DNA from: Planctomycetota bacterium
GTDB lineage: Bacteria; Planctomycetota; Planctomycetia; Pirellulales; PALSA-1355
Assembly: GCA_003389325.1 (NCBI GenBank)
Contig: QQVE01000030.1
Coordinates: 124,001 to 188,000, forward strand
Reading direction: 5' to 3'
DNA: 64,000 nt
In this document: piece by piece, positions 26,730 to 34,791 of the stretch
How positions within the stretch are numbered: the stretch's first letter is position 1
Layout: every line of letters starts with the position of its first letter
Program-made: the position numbers and the translations under genes
Notes under the pieces: generated by a model
Database searches by the model: none
What the model saw: only the letters and a program-made list of their open reading frames with translations
Told to the model about the DNA's origin: nothing

Positions 26730-27053
26730 CGATCCAGACCTTACGACCGGTAGCGCTTCGCAGCGTGCGTGGTGAAAAAAATCAACAACCCGACCGCGTG
26801 CCATTCTAGGTAGTAACGCATTGCCAAGCCATGGGATGCGACGAGCGCCGGCATGTCGGCGCGGCAGTGATGTTGAAAAAAAGCCACATCGCCGTTTGCC
26901 TGACCGCGGAACGTGGGGAATGTTTGAATTGCAGATGCAAGATCAGTGCGCGCCGCGGTCAGGTCGGAGCCATCCCGCGTCGCGCAAACGGGCTACCACC
27001 GGCACGGAGAACATCTGGCGGCCAACGGCTGCTGGAGCATTGCGAAGGAGCTC
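26730..27053. other. divergent intergenic region
   Basis: 324 bases between the membrane protein (minus) and the Cys-rich secreted protein (plus). It holds a GAAGGAG ribosome site just before 27054. I see no clear promoter or gene. Confidence 0.4.
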
Positions 27054-27485
27054 ATGATGAGCAGACACATGGCCATTTTCGGCATGGTATGGATGGTGTT
27101 GTGCGTGGCCAGCGTCAGCCTGGCCCAAGACTATCAAATGCAAGTGCAAGGCGACGGCCAAGGCGTTGCCTACGCGACGATGAACAATCCCTACGCCGGG
27201 GCGGCCCCGTCGGGAATGCGATTCGGCGATGCCCCGCAGGTCGTGGAAATGCAGACCGGCGACTACGGCGGCTACCGCTTCGGCGCCGGGCCGTGCGATT
27301 CGTGCGGCGGCGTCGGCGCTTGCGGCTCGGGAAACTGCTGCCTGAATTGTGGCCCGCGGATTTGCGATCCCTGCTGGTGCGGTCCCTGCATGGACTGGAA
27401 GCAGATCGGTTGGTATAGCTGCTTCAAGAATTGCCACGAGAAGAACCACTGTTGCCGCCGGGCGTGCTGTTGCCCGTGCCAATAG
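27054..27485 (+). CDS. secreted cysteine-rich protein
   Basis: A 143-residue exported protein. A signal peptide (residues 1-24, cleaved near Ser-Leu-Ala-Gln) is followed by about 50 polar residues and then a tail of some 65 residues with 18 cysteines in patterns such as Cys-Xaa-Xaa-Cys, Asn-Cys-Cys, His-Cys-Cys and a final Cys-Cys-Cys-Pro-Cys-Gln. GAAGGAG sits just before the ATG at 27054. A strong terminator follows at 27560. Such a density suggests a disulfide-rich or metal-binding mini-domain outside the cell; no family is recognised. Confidence 0.78.
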   Translation: MMSRHMAIFGMVWMVLCVASVSLAQDYQMQVQGDGQGVAYATMNNPYAGAAPSGMRFGDAPQVVEMQTGDYGGYRFGAGPCDSCGGVGACGSGNCCLNCGPRICDPCWCGPCMDWKQIGWYSCFKNCHEKNHCCRRACCCPCQ

Positions 27486-27559
27486 CCAGACCACGAGGAA
27501 GCATCGAGTCTTCGCGACCCGGGGGAGAAGTGCCGGCGAGCGGAATTCGATCGAGCTTA

Positions 27560-27589
27560 GGCGGGCCGCTTGTCGGCCCGCCTTTTTTT
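27560..27589 (+). terminator. rho-independent terminator of the Cys-rich gene
   Basis: GGCGGGCCG (27560-27568) pairs with CGGCCCGCC (27574-27582) around a short loop, followed by seven T. Confidence 0.9.
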
Positions 27590-27672
27590 GTGGCAACTCG
27601 TCGTGGCGACAGGACTTGAGCAGACGGCACGGGCGTGAAAACCGATTCAAGATGCGTACCCACGGCGGCCGA

Positions 27673-27777
27673 TAGAATCCAAAGAAGCCCGTCGGGAGGG
27701 CGGGGCCAGCGCGTAGGGCCCCGCTTCAGGATAAAGGTCATGGCAAGTCGACGGACCGGCTTGCCATGACCTTTTTT
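27673..27777 (+). ncRNA. possible small RNA with own terminator
   Basis: A -10-like TAGAAT (27673-27678) is followed by a strong hairpin (GCGGGGCC and GGCCCCGC, about 27700-27723) and then a terminator: CTTGCCATGACC matching upstream GGTCATGGCAAG (about 27736-27771) with six T after it. No plus-strand gene ends here, since the Cys-rich gene has its own terminator upstream. The hairpin may instead serve the convergent TPR gene that ends at 27788. No -35 was found, so this is tentative. Confidence 0.35.
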
Positions 27778-27787
27778 GTTTGCGCGA

Positions 27788-29197
27788 TCAGCTTCCGGTG
27801 CGGGTCGACGCGGGTGCCGCATCCGACGAGCCGCTCGACTTGGTCAGTTCGGCAAGCATCTCGTTTGCCATCTTGCGGTAGGCGAACGGCTGCTCGGTAT
27901 TCAGAGCTTCGCGCAGCATCTTGATGGCTTCCTGGGAATTGCCCTGTTCTTTGGCCAGGTTGGCCAGATAGTAGGCCATCTCCGAGCTCATCGTTTGGGT
28001 GGCTCGAACCTCGGGGGAACTGAACACAGCGTTGAACGCGCGCTTCGCATCTTCGGGCCTGTTGAGTCGATAGTTGACCCAGCCGAGGGTGGCCATGATG
28101 TTCGGGTTGCCCGGGTTCTGCTTGGCGATGATCTGGGCATACTGCATTGCGCGAGCCTTGCTGGTTTCGTCGGGCAACTCCACCAGCGAGAGGGCCAGGT
28201 GGTTCATGAGATCGACGTTGGTCGGCTGTAGCAACAGCGCGCGGGACAGGTACTGATCCGCCTTGCGGTAGTCGCCGTCCATGCGTGCGGCTACCCCGGC
28301 GATGAAGTTGCTGTCGTATCCGCTGGGGTCGAGTTCGATGGCCTTCGCGGCATGGCCCTTGGCTTCGTCGAGGCGATTGTTGCGCAGCATGTAGTTTGCC
28401 GCTCCGATCTGAGTGCGCGGGTCGTTGGGAGCGGCTTTGACCGCGGCGTCGAGCCACTTCTCTGCGTTGGCCTTGTTCTTCTCCGCCCACAGCATGGCCA
28501 TCATTAGCGCCGCAGGCAGGGCCTTTTTGTCGGCCGAGGCAGACTGGAACGCCGTGTAAGCACCTCGATCGTCACCTTGGCGAAAACGCATCTGGCCGAG
28601 TCGCGTATGCGCGCTGGCGTCGCTGGGATTCAGCTTGAGCAGGTTCTCGAGCCTCGTCTGTGCCCCTTTAATGTCACCCTGCGCTTCGGCGATCGTGGCG
28701 CCGGCTGAGTAGGCACGGCGGCGCAAGAGATCGCGCCGCTTGGGACTCTGATTGAAAGCGGCAATGACCCCATCGAGTTTGTCGTAGAGCAGCCCTGCTT
28801 CGGTGAAGCGGCCTTCGGCGAGGGCACGCTCGATGAGCAACACGTACGCCTCGGGATCGTTCGGCGCGCTTTTCAGTGCCCGCTCGAGCATGGCGATCGC
28901 CGGCAGCGGCTGGCCGGCGTCGAAATGCAGTTGCGCCATCATGACCTCTGCGGGGGCCAACGCCGGGGTGACCTTCTTGGCGTTCTGCAGCCGCTCGAGT
29001 GCCGCCCCGTAATTTCGGCCGGCAAAGGCTTTGATCGCGTCTTCCACATCCTGACGATACGGGCCGACGCCCGAGACGGCCGACCCGGTCAGGTCGTCGA
29101 CGGTGAGCTCGGCCCCAGCCGGGCGTGTGACGATGGCCAGGAAGCCCAGGACCACGAGGCAGCGACCCGTGGCCGCGATCCGCTGTTTGACTGTCAT
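27788..29197 (-). CDS. exported TPR-repeat protein
   Basis: A 469-residue protein with a signal peptide (residues 1-29, ending Pro-Ala-Gly-Ala) and about ten TPR-like helical pairs over residues 55-455, with ANYMLRNNRLDEAKGHAAKAIELDP and LGWVNYRLNRPEDAKRAF as clear copies. It is likely a periplasmic scaffold that binds partner proteins. Most of the sequence is repeat, so homologues cannot be separated by eye. It is convergent with the region of the possible small RNA and has no obvious operon partner. Confidence 0.82.
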   Translation of the reverse strand: MTVKQRIAATGRCLVVLGFLAIVTRPAGAELTVDDLTGSAVSGVGPYRQDVEDAIKAFAGRNYGAALERLQNAKKVTPALAPAEVMMAQLHFDAGQPLPAIAMLERALKSAPNDPEAYVLLIERALAEGRFTEAGLLYDKLDGVIAAFNQSPKRRDLLRRRAYSAGATIAEAQGDIKGAQTRLENLLKLNPSDASAHTRLGQMRFRQGDDRGAYTAFQSASADKKALPAALMMAMLWAEKNKANAEKWLDAAVKAAPNDPRTQIGAANYMLRNNRLDEAKGHAAKAIELDPSGYDSNFIAGVAARMDGDYRKADQYLSRALLLQPTNVDLMNHLALSLVELPDETSKARAMQYAQIIAKQNPGNPNIMATLGWVNYRLNRPEDAKRAFNAVFSSPEVRATQTMSSEMAYYLANLAKEQGNSQEAIKMLREALNTEQPFAYRKMANEMLAELTKSSGSSDAAPASTRTGS

Positions 29198-29467
29198 GTT
29201 CGATGTCCGAATCGGCGAGATGGGAGGGGGAATTCGTGCCGCAAGGCAGGCGCGCGTGCCCTGGAGACGCCAATCGGCCGGGCCACGTACTTCAGTCTAG
29301 TCGGCTATCGTGCACGGCGGAAGCAGTCGTGTCGGGGAGGAAAAAAGTTTGCAGATGCTTTCTTCTCTGTCCACTCTTAGGTATTATGATGGGCCCGCTT
29401 TAGGTGGGGTTCTCGGCAACCAGTTGTGTTCTGAATCTCCTTGTGACTTCCTGTGGAGGCTTGCGTC

Positions 29468-29869
29468 ATGAATCGTACTTGGATCTCTCGCTCGCTGTGC
29501 ATTTTGGGACTCGTGGGTGTTTCGCTGTTGGCCGGTTACAGCACGTCAGCGATCGCACAGAAACCCGAAGAAGCCGCCCCGAAAGCGACGGCGCGCTCCC
29601 AGCGCCTGCCGAACCACTATTCCGGCGTGGTCAGCGACGAGCAACGCGACAAGATCTATGCCGTGCAGAAGGAGTTTGAATCGCGGATCGAGGAAAAGAA
29701 GGCCGAATTGCGGGCGATCGTGGCCGAACGCGACAAGGCGATCGAAAGCATCCTGTCGCCGGAGCAACTCCAGGTCGTCGAGCGGTTGCGTGCCGAAGCC
29801 GCGGCCAAGCGCAAGGCTCGAGCCAAGGCCAACGCTCAGAGCAAGGCCAAGTCGAAGGATGCCGCCTGA
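29468..29869 (+). CDS. small exported Lys/Glu-rich helical protein
   Basis: A 133-residue protein with a signal peptide (residues 1-30, cleaved near Ala-Ile-Ala) and a mature part of about 100 residues that is mostly charged helix, with SDEQRDKIYAVQKEF and an RIEEKKAELRAIVAERD coiled-coil-like run, then a Lys/Ala-rich tail. The pattern recalls Spy/CpxP-like or LTXXQ-motif periplasmic proteins, but no LTXXQ is present. Good GGAGG 8 bases before the ATG. Function unknown. Confidence 0.75.
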   Translation: MNRTWISRSLCILGLVGVSLLAGYSTSAIAQKPEEAAPKATARSQRLPNHYSGVVSDEQRDKIYAVQKEFESRIEEKKAELRAIVAERDKAIESILSPEQLQVVERLRAEAAAKRKARAKANAQSKAKSKDAA

Positions 29870-30002
29870 CTTGGGCGAGGATTCCGGCCGCGCCGTGCCC
29901 GCGTTGCGGTGTCGGCGTGGGATGCTGCTCGGCATATAATGCCATGGGGCGCCGCGCGGGCGGTGCGCGTCCGGTTTCCAGCGTATCCACGAGGTTTGGC
30001 CT

Positions 30003-31802
30003 TTGATCATTGGGCCCGTGTTTTCGCGCGAGGTGGTCACGGCACCACGTCGCGGGCGACTCTACATCGCGCGAGCCGCGTATGTCGCGGCACTGTTGGT
30101 GCTGATGTGCACGGCCTGGCTGTTGCTGGCCGGGACGCAAGTGGTGCGCAACGTGGGGGACATGGCCCGCTTCGGAGCCATGCTGTTCCAGATTCTGGCT
30201 CCCCTGCAATTGGGGCTGGGGGCGTTCTTTTCGGCGCTGTTGGCCGCCAGTGCCGTGGCGCAGGAGAAAGATCGCCGCACGCTGGTGTTGCTGCTGCTGA
30301 CACATCTCTCGAACAGCGAGCTGGTGCTGGGCAAGTTGTTGGCCAGCATGCTCGGCGTGTTGGTGTTGCTGGCCGCCTCGCTGCCGCTGTTCATGTTCTC
30401 GGCGCTGCTGGGCGGAGTCTCTTTCGAGCAGATCGCGCGCGTGTTCGCCGTGACTTTGGCCACGGCCCTGGCGGCCGGCAGCTTGGGCTCGATGCTGGCG
30501 CTGTGGCGCGAGAAGACATTTCAGACTCTGGCACTGGCGATCCTGGCTCTCGTATTCTGGCTGGCGGCCGGAGAGGCGTTGGCGATGGGCGCCGCCGGGC
30601 AAAGCTGGGGCGGCGTTTCGACCGAGACTTGGGCCCAAGTGGCGAGCCCCTGGCAGGCGATTCTGTTAGCCACCCGGCCCTTGCTCGTCAGCCGCACTCC
30701 CCTGCCCTTGGTGGGCGACCCGGTCAACGGCTATCTGCTACTGGCGTCGCTCTTGGCGGTCGTGCTCAACGCGATTGCCATTCTGCGCGTGCGGGCTTGG
30801 AACCCGTCGCGCGAGGTTCGTCCGCGGTCCGCGGAAGCCGAGGAGCCGGAAAGCATTTGGGGCATGACCGAAGAGTCGGCCGCGGCGGCTCGCAGAGCAA
30901 TGGCCCGCAACGTGCACTCTGCCGGTGGCAGGACGCGGACCGTGTGGGACAACCCGATCGTGTGGCGCGAGATCGCCACCTGGGCTTACGGCCGCAAGGT
31001 ATTGGCGATTCGAATCGGCTATTTGTTGCTCGTGGCGCTCGCTGCGACCGCGCTATACGCGGCAGAGCGTAGCGACGAGGGACTCACCACGGCCACCGGC
31101 GCGCTGGTGCTGGTGCCGCTGTTCGTGCTGAGCCTGGTATTGATCAATGCCCAGTCGGTAACGTCGCTGACCACCGAGCGCGACATGCGAGCCTTGGACC
31201 TGTTGCTGGTGACCGACCTTTCGGCCAAAGAGTTCGTGTTCGGCAAACTGGGCGGCGTGTTCTACAACGCCAAGGAAATGGTTGGCCTGCCCATGCTGCT
31301 GTGCGGTTACTTGTGGTTCGAGGGCGCCGTGTCCGGCGAGAACTTGCTGTATCTGCTGGGCGGGTTGGCCGTCATGGACGCCTTCGTGGCGATGCTGGGC
31401 GTGCACTCGGGCATGAGCTACGGCAATTCGCGCACGGCCATCGGCGTGAGCCTGGGGACCGTGTTCTTCCTGTTCGTGGGTGTGGCGACGTGCATGCGGC
31501 TGATGGTCGCCTTTCGCTCGTTCCACTGGCAGATTCAGCCGTTTTTGGCCTTCATGATCGGCGGCGGCGTTGGGTTGTTCGTGGCGCTGGGCTCGCGTAA
31601 TCCGTCGCGGGCGATTGCGATCGCCTCGGTCGCGGCACCGATTGCCACGTTTTGGGCGATGACGAGCTTCCTGCTGGACTACACGCTCGGCGTGTTTCTA
31701 GTGACGGTCGCCACGTATGGATTCGCGACGGCGGCCATGCTCGTGCCTGCCATCTCGGAGTTCGACGTAGCCAAGGCCCGGGCGGCCGGGACCGAAGAAT
31801 AG
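30003..31802 (+). CDS. ABC-2-type transporter permease
   Basis: A 599-residue membrane protein with about twelve hydrophobic segments in two halves and a cytoplasmic middle (about residues 275-320, Glu/Arg-rich, then the NPIVWREIATW motif). The first half matches ABC-2 permeases of gliding or Na-export type, with FSREVVTAPRRGRLY at the start and the EKDRRTLVLLLLTHLSNSELVLGK segment. The second half repeats the pattern (TTERDMRALDLLLVTDLSAKEFVFGK), so the gene holds two fused permease units. It starts at TTG (30003) with a weak site. No ATPase gene is next to it. Confidence 0.8.
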   Translation: MIIGPVFSREVVTAPRRGRLYIARAAYVAALLVLMCTAWLLLAGTQVVRNVGDMARFGAMLFQILAPLQLGLGAFFSALLAASAVAQEKDRRTLVLLLLTHLSNSELVLGKLLASMLGVLVLLAASLPLFMFSALLGGVSFEQIARVFAVTLATALAAGSLGSMLALWREKTFQTLALAILALVFWLAAGEALAMGAAGQSWGGVSTETWAQVASPWQAILLATRPLLVSRTPLPLVGDPVNGYLLLASLLAVVLNAIAILRVRAWNPSREVRPRSAEAEEPESIWGMTEESAAAARRAMARNVHSAGGRTRTVWDNPIVWREIATWAYGRKVLAIRIGYLLLVALAATALYAAERSDEGLTTATGALVLVPLFVLSLVLINAQSVTSLTTERDMRALDLLLVTDLSAKEFVFGKLGGVFYNAKEMVGLPMLLCGYLWFEGAVSGENLLYLLGGLAVMDAFVAMLGVHSGMSYGNSRTAIGVSLGTVFFLFVGVATCMRLMVAFRSFHWQIQPFLAFMIGGGVGLFVALGSRNPSRAIAIASVAAPIATFWAMTSFLLDYTLGVFLVTVATYGFATAAMLVPAISEFDVAKARAAGTEE

Positions 31803-31847
31803 CGCGGGGCCAACGGCCCAAGACCGCGACTCTGCCGGTGCGGCAAG

Positions 31848-32081
31848 TTACTTGTGATAGCCGAGCGACTTGACCACGCTGAGCATTTCCTCAAACGTGA
31901 TGAAGCGACGGCGATGCACGAGCTTGTAGTGGTCGATCGCCATGGCCAGCTCACGCGCCTCGGGAGAAAGCTCTTCGTGGCTGTTGGCGAATTGTCGGCG
32001 TTCCCTGGCCGGTCGCGCTGCCTGCGAATCGGGGTTGCGGCGATCGACGAACGGAACGTCCGGAGGGCTCAACGTCGTCAT
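31848..32081 (-). CDS. small conserved planctomycete protein
   Basis: A 77-residue basic protein beginning Met-Thr-Thr-Leu-Ser and containing SPEARELAMAIDHYKLVHRRRFITFEEMLSVVKSLGY, a helix-turn-helix-like stretch after a disordered Arg-rich start. AAGGAG about 9 bases before the ATG supports it. The longer frame to 32465 is not credible. I have the impression that this short protein is widespread in planctomycetes, but its function is unknown. Confidence 0.7.
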   Translation of the reverse strand: MTTLSPPDVPFVDRRNPDSQAARPARERRQFANSHEELSPEARELAMAIDHYKLVHRRRFITFEEMLSVVKSLGYHK

Positions 32082-32314
32082 GGCGGGGGCTCCTTGAAGG
32101 TGCCTGATTTGCCGGCCGATCGCTTGTTCAAGGGCACCGGTCGGCGGGCCGTTCGCAAACAGCGACACGTCTCGCGCTTGCGAACAAACAAACCTAGATC
32201 GAGAAAGGCCCCCGGGCAAATGTCCAAAAGGGTGGTGCTCGCCCGCAGATCTCAATAAAACCGAAGCCGTGCGGATCTTGCGGATTGCGCCGGTCGCGCG
32301 GGCGGCACCGGACG

Positions 32315-33238
32315 CTAGCGCATGATGGGGCGACTTGCCGTCGCCATGCGCGTCGTGAGCGCCCGGCTGGGGCCGTGGGCGGGATCCTGCGCCAGTGCCT
32401 GCTGCAGCGCGTATTGGGCGTTCGGCGTGCGGCCGGCCGCAAACTCCGCTTCGGCCAGGTGGCACAACAGGTCGGCCGACGGCCGCTGACGCTGGGCAGC
32501 CAGGGCCAGCACGCGCGCTGCGTCGTCGTGGCGGCCCAAAGCGGAGAGGGCCAGCCCCTCGAGGTGCAACACCCGCTGGGGTTCCTCGCCGGGCGAGTAG
32601 CGATCGGCCACCGACTGCAATGCCGCGAGCGCTTGTTCCGGCTGGTTGAGTTGCCGGTACGCCTCGGCCAACTGCACGGTCACTTCGTCGTTGTAGGCGT
32701 ATCCCAGCGCCCGCTGGTAGTCTGCCAGCGCCTTGCGAGGCTGGCCGCGTGCGGCTGCCACACGCCCCCGTAAGGCCCAGGCCGAGGCGAACTTGGGATC
32801 GATACGCAGGGCCTCTTCAGCGAGTTCTTCGGCGCGATCGATCTTCGCGAGTTGCAGCTCGATCTCGCCGGTACGCACCGTGAGCCCCGGGTCGCCGGGC
32901 GTCAGTTTTCGGGCCTGTTCGAGTTGCGCCAGAGCTTGTTGCATGGCGCCGCGATGCAGCAGTGCCTCGGCGTAGTTGCGCCGCGCGTCGGCATCCGAGG
33001 GTGACGTGGCCACCGCGCGTTCCAGCAGCGACTCGGCCCGCTTCCAGTCACCGCGTTCCATCGAGTTGGCGCCTTGCTGCGTCAGTTGGCGTCCCATCGC
33101 CACCGATTCGGACACCGGCTCGCGGCTGCCAAGGCTGCGGCATCCGCCCAGCGCGGCGCAGAGCACGAGGGCCGCAACCGCGCAGGCTGAGCGGCTGTGG
33201 GCGATGGCTTCGACATAGCGCGCACTGGGCTTCCGCAC
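32315..33238 (-). CDS. TPR-repeat lipoprotein
   Basis: A 307-residue lipoprotein: hydrophobic signal with lipobox Leu-Gly-Gly-Cys (about residue 33), then six or more TPR repeats (about residues 55-290), e.g. ADARRNYAEALLHRGAMQQALAQLEQA. It should sit in the envelope and act as a scaffold. I use the GTG at 33238 because it starts a normal-length signal; the open frame reaches 33343 with an improbable leader. Operon partners are not evident, though the small gene at 31848 is 233 bases away on the same strand. Confidence 0.75.
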   Translation of the reverse strand: MRKPSARYVEAIAHSRSACAVAALVLCAALGGCRSLGSREPVSESVAMGRQLTQQGANSMERGDWKRAESLLERAVATSPSDADARRNYAEALLHRGAMQQALAQLEQARKLTPGDPGLTVRTGEIELQLAKIDRAEELAEEALRIDPKFASAWALRGRVAAARGQPRKALADYQRALGYAYNDEVTVQLAEAYRQLNQPEQALAALQSVADRYSPGEEPQRVLHLEGLALSALGRHDDAARVLALAAQRQRPSADLLCHLAEAEFAAGRTPNAQYALQQALAQDPAHGPSRALTTRMATASRPIMR

Positions 33239-33430
33239 GGCGGTACACGTACCGGTTTCGGGGGGCAGAGAAAATGGCCGTGGACGATAGCAAAACACGG
33301 GGTCGCGAACAAGGTGAAGGGGATTCGCTGCCGCAGCAAGCACTGCTGCTTGATGCGCGCTGGCTCACCGACAGGGCGGCCCGTAGAATGTGCTATCGCT
33401 CCTGAAAGTCGCGAGTAGGAGAAGGGCTCG

Positions 33431-33868
33431 ATGCCTGCGCAGTACGATAAGTTGGGAATTCGGTTTCTCTATCCCGACAACTGGACGCTTGATGAGGAAG
33501 AAGCACTTGCGGGCAACCGATCCGTCTCGGTTCACAGTCCCGGCGGGGCCTTCTGGTCGATTACGCTGCACGATGCCAGCATCGATCCGGGCGAGTTGGT
33601 CTCAGCGGCGCTGGCTACGTTGAAGGAGGAGTATCAAGACGGCGAAGCTACGCCGGCTTCCGATAAGATCGGCGGCGAGGCGATCTCCGGCTACGATCTC
33701 AACTTCTTCTATCTCGACCTTACCAACACGGCGCTGATTCGCGGTTTTCGCGCAGGCAACGCAAGCTGTCTCGTCTTATGCCAGGCGGAAGACCGCGAAT
33801 TCGCAGCGGTCGAGCCGGTGTTTCGCGCGATGACGACGAGCTTGCTCGGCAAGCAAGCACTGCCGTAG
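33431..33868 (+). CDS. hypothetical cytoplasmic protein
   Basis: A 145-residue soluble protein starting Met-Pro-Ala-Gln-Tyr-Asp-Lys. The pattern is alternating strands and helices (FLYPDNWTLDEEEAL, then GAFWSITLHDA), like proteins of the DcrB/SCP2-like or bacteriophage-resistance-like fold, but I cannot assign a family. GTAGGAG lies before the ATG. It is followed by a long gene-free stretch. Confidence 0.7.
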   Translation: MPAQYDKLGIRFLYPDNWTLDEEEALAGNRSVSVHSPGGAFWSITLHDASIDPGELVSAALATLKEEYQDGEATPASDKIGGEAISGYDLNFFYLDLTNTALIRGFRAGNASCLVLCQAEDREFAAVEPVFRAMTTSLLGKQALP

Positions 33869-34544
33869 CGCAAAGCTTCACGCGCGCCTTGCAATTCTTA
33901 CAAGCGATGCCGCGGTTCCACGCTGCGCGTCGAGTACTTGGTCGAGAAGTTTTCCAGGACGAATCGCCGCGACATTCGACGGATTGCGGAGCGACACGGC
34001 AGCTCGTCGGCGCTGGACGCGCGCGATTGGCACGGCACGTGCATTAACCGACCACCGTTCATGTGCGACCCAGTCTGGCCCCGCCGCTAGGAGCGAACCG
34101 CCGGCGGCGCGGCCAGAACCATGACACGAAACACATGATGCCGTGAATCTTAGCGGATCGTTGCCAGAGTCTGGCGACACAGAGCCCACCACGGGCCGCA
34201 GCAGTTTTTCACGGTTGGAGGGCCCGGTTGGCAGATTGGTTGCCAGCCGGGCCCTTTTTTCTTTGCAAAGCGATTTGGCCGGTTGATCCAGCGGCGATTC
34301 GGCAACGTCGTTGCACCCCGCATCTTTGATCCTCCGCGGCCGGCGGTCCCCCTCACGAGCCGCCTGGCGTGGCCTATCTTTATCTCGTGGATGCCGCGCC
34401 CCGCCGGGGGAACTTGCGGCGGCGTGCCCCGGGGTCTCGTCCCGCGGCCTTGAGACTCCGCGGGCCGGGGCGATATACTTCCGCAAGCAATGGCGGCACG
34501 GGGGCAGGAAATTCATTCTGCGTTTCGCTGAGGAGCAAAACGAC
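33869..34544. other. gene-free region with several RNA hairpins
   Basis: 676 bases without a credible gene. It holds a G-U-containing hairpin near 34160 (GTTGCCA and TGGCGAC), a small GCCC/GGGC hairpin near 34184 followed by five T at 34205, and a strong terminator at 34220-34260 that no gene directly precedes. A small plus-strand RNA ending at 34260 is possible. Confidence 0.4.
34220..34260 (+). terminator. strong rho-independent terminator
   Basis: A 14-base stem (GGGCCCGGTTGGCA and TGCCAGCCGGGCCC, one G-U pair) followed by six T. It is about 350 bases after the gene ending at 33868, so it may end that transcript or an unannotated RNA. Confidence 0.85.
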
Positions 34545-34766
34545 ATGGCAACGGCATATCACACGTGTGTGGACCAAATTGGTGATACCGCCGGGATGAT
34601 TTGGCGCCATCTCAACGAGAACGGCTCGCGCACTCTCACGCAGCTAGCAAAAGAAATCGACGCTCCGCGCGACGTCGTGATGCAGGCCGTCGGCTGGCTG
34701 GCCCGCGAACAGAAACTGACGATCGAGGAAGGTTCGCGCAAGAAGGTCGTCTCGCTGTGCAGCTAG
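34545..34766 (+). CDS. winged-helix DNA-binding domain protein
   Basis: A 73-residue protein of the DUF2582-type winged-helix group: IGDTAGMIWRHLNENG, LTQLAKEIDAPRDVVMQAVGWLAREQKL with the recognition helix, then a short wing. GAGGAGC 8 bases before the ATG. The frame is open upstream to 34311, but that part is not homologous. It converges with the toroid gene, and may be a local regulator; targets unknown. Confidence 0.82.
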   Translation: MATAYHTCVDQIGDTAGMIWRHLNENGSRTLTQLAKEIDAPRDVVMQAVGWLAREQKLTIEEGSRKKVVSLCS

Positions 34767-34791
34767 CTTTCGCCGCGAGAGGTGGCGGCAC

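Noticed and set aside
29909..31072. A 387-codon frame overlapping the permease gene
   Set aside because: It is the shadow of the permease in another frame; its amino acid make-up is Gly/Arg-rich and lacks membrane helices.
34142..34202. A tRNA-like set of hairpins
   Set aside because: The stems do not form an acceptor/anticodon/T-arm set and there is no CCA or T-loop consensus.
33878..34546. A 222-codon minus-strand frame in the gene-free region
   Set aside because: It runs across a strong terminator hairpin and has no recognisable domain; Arg/Ser-rich shadow-like make-up.
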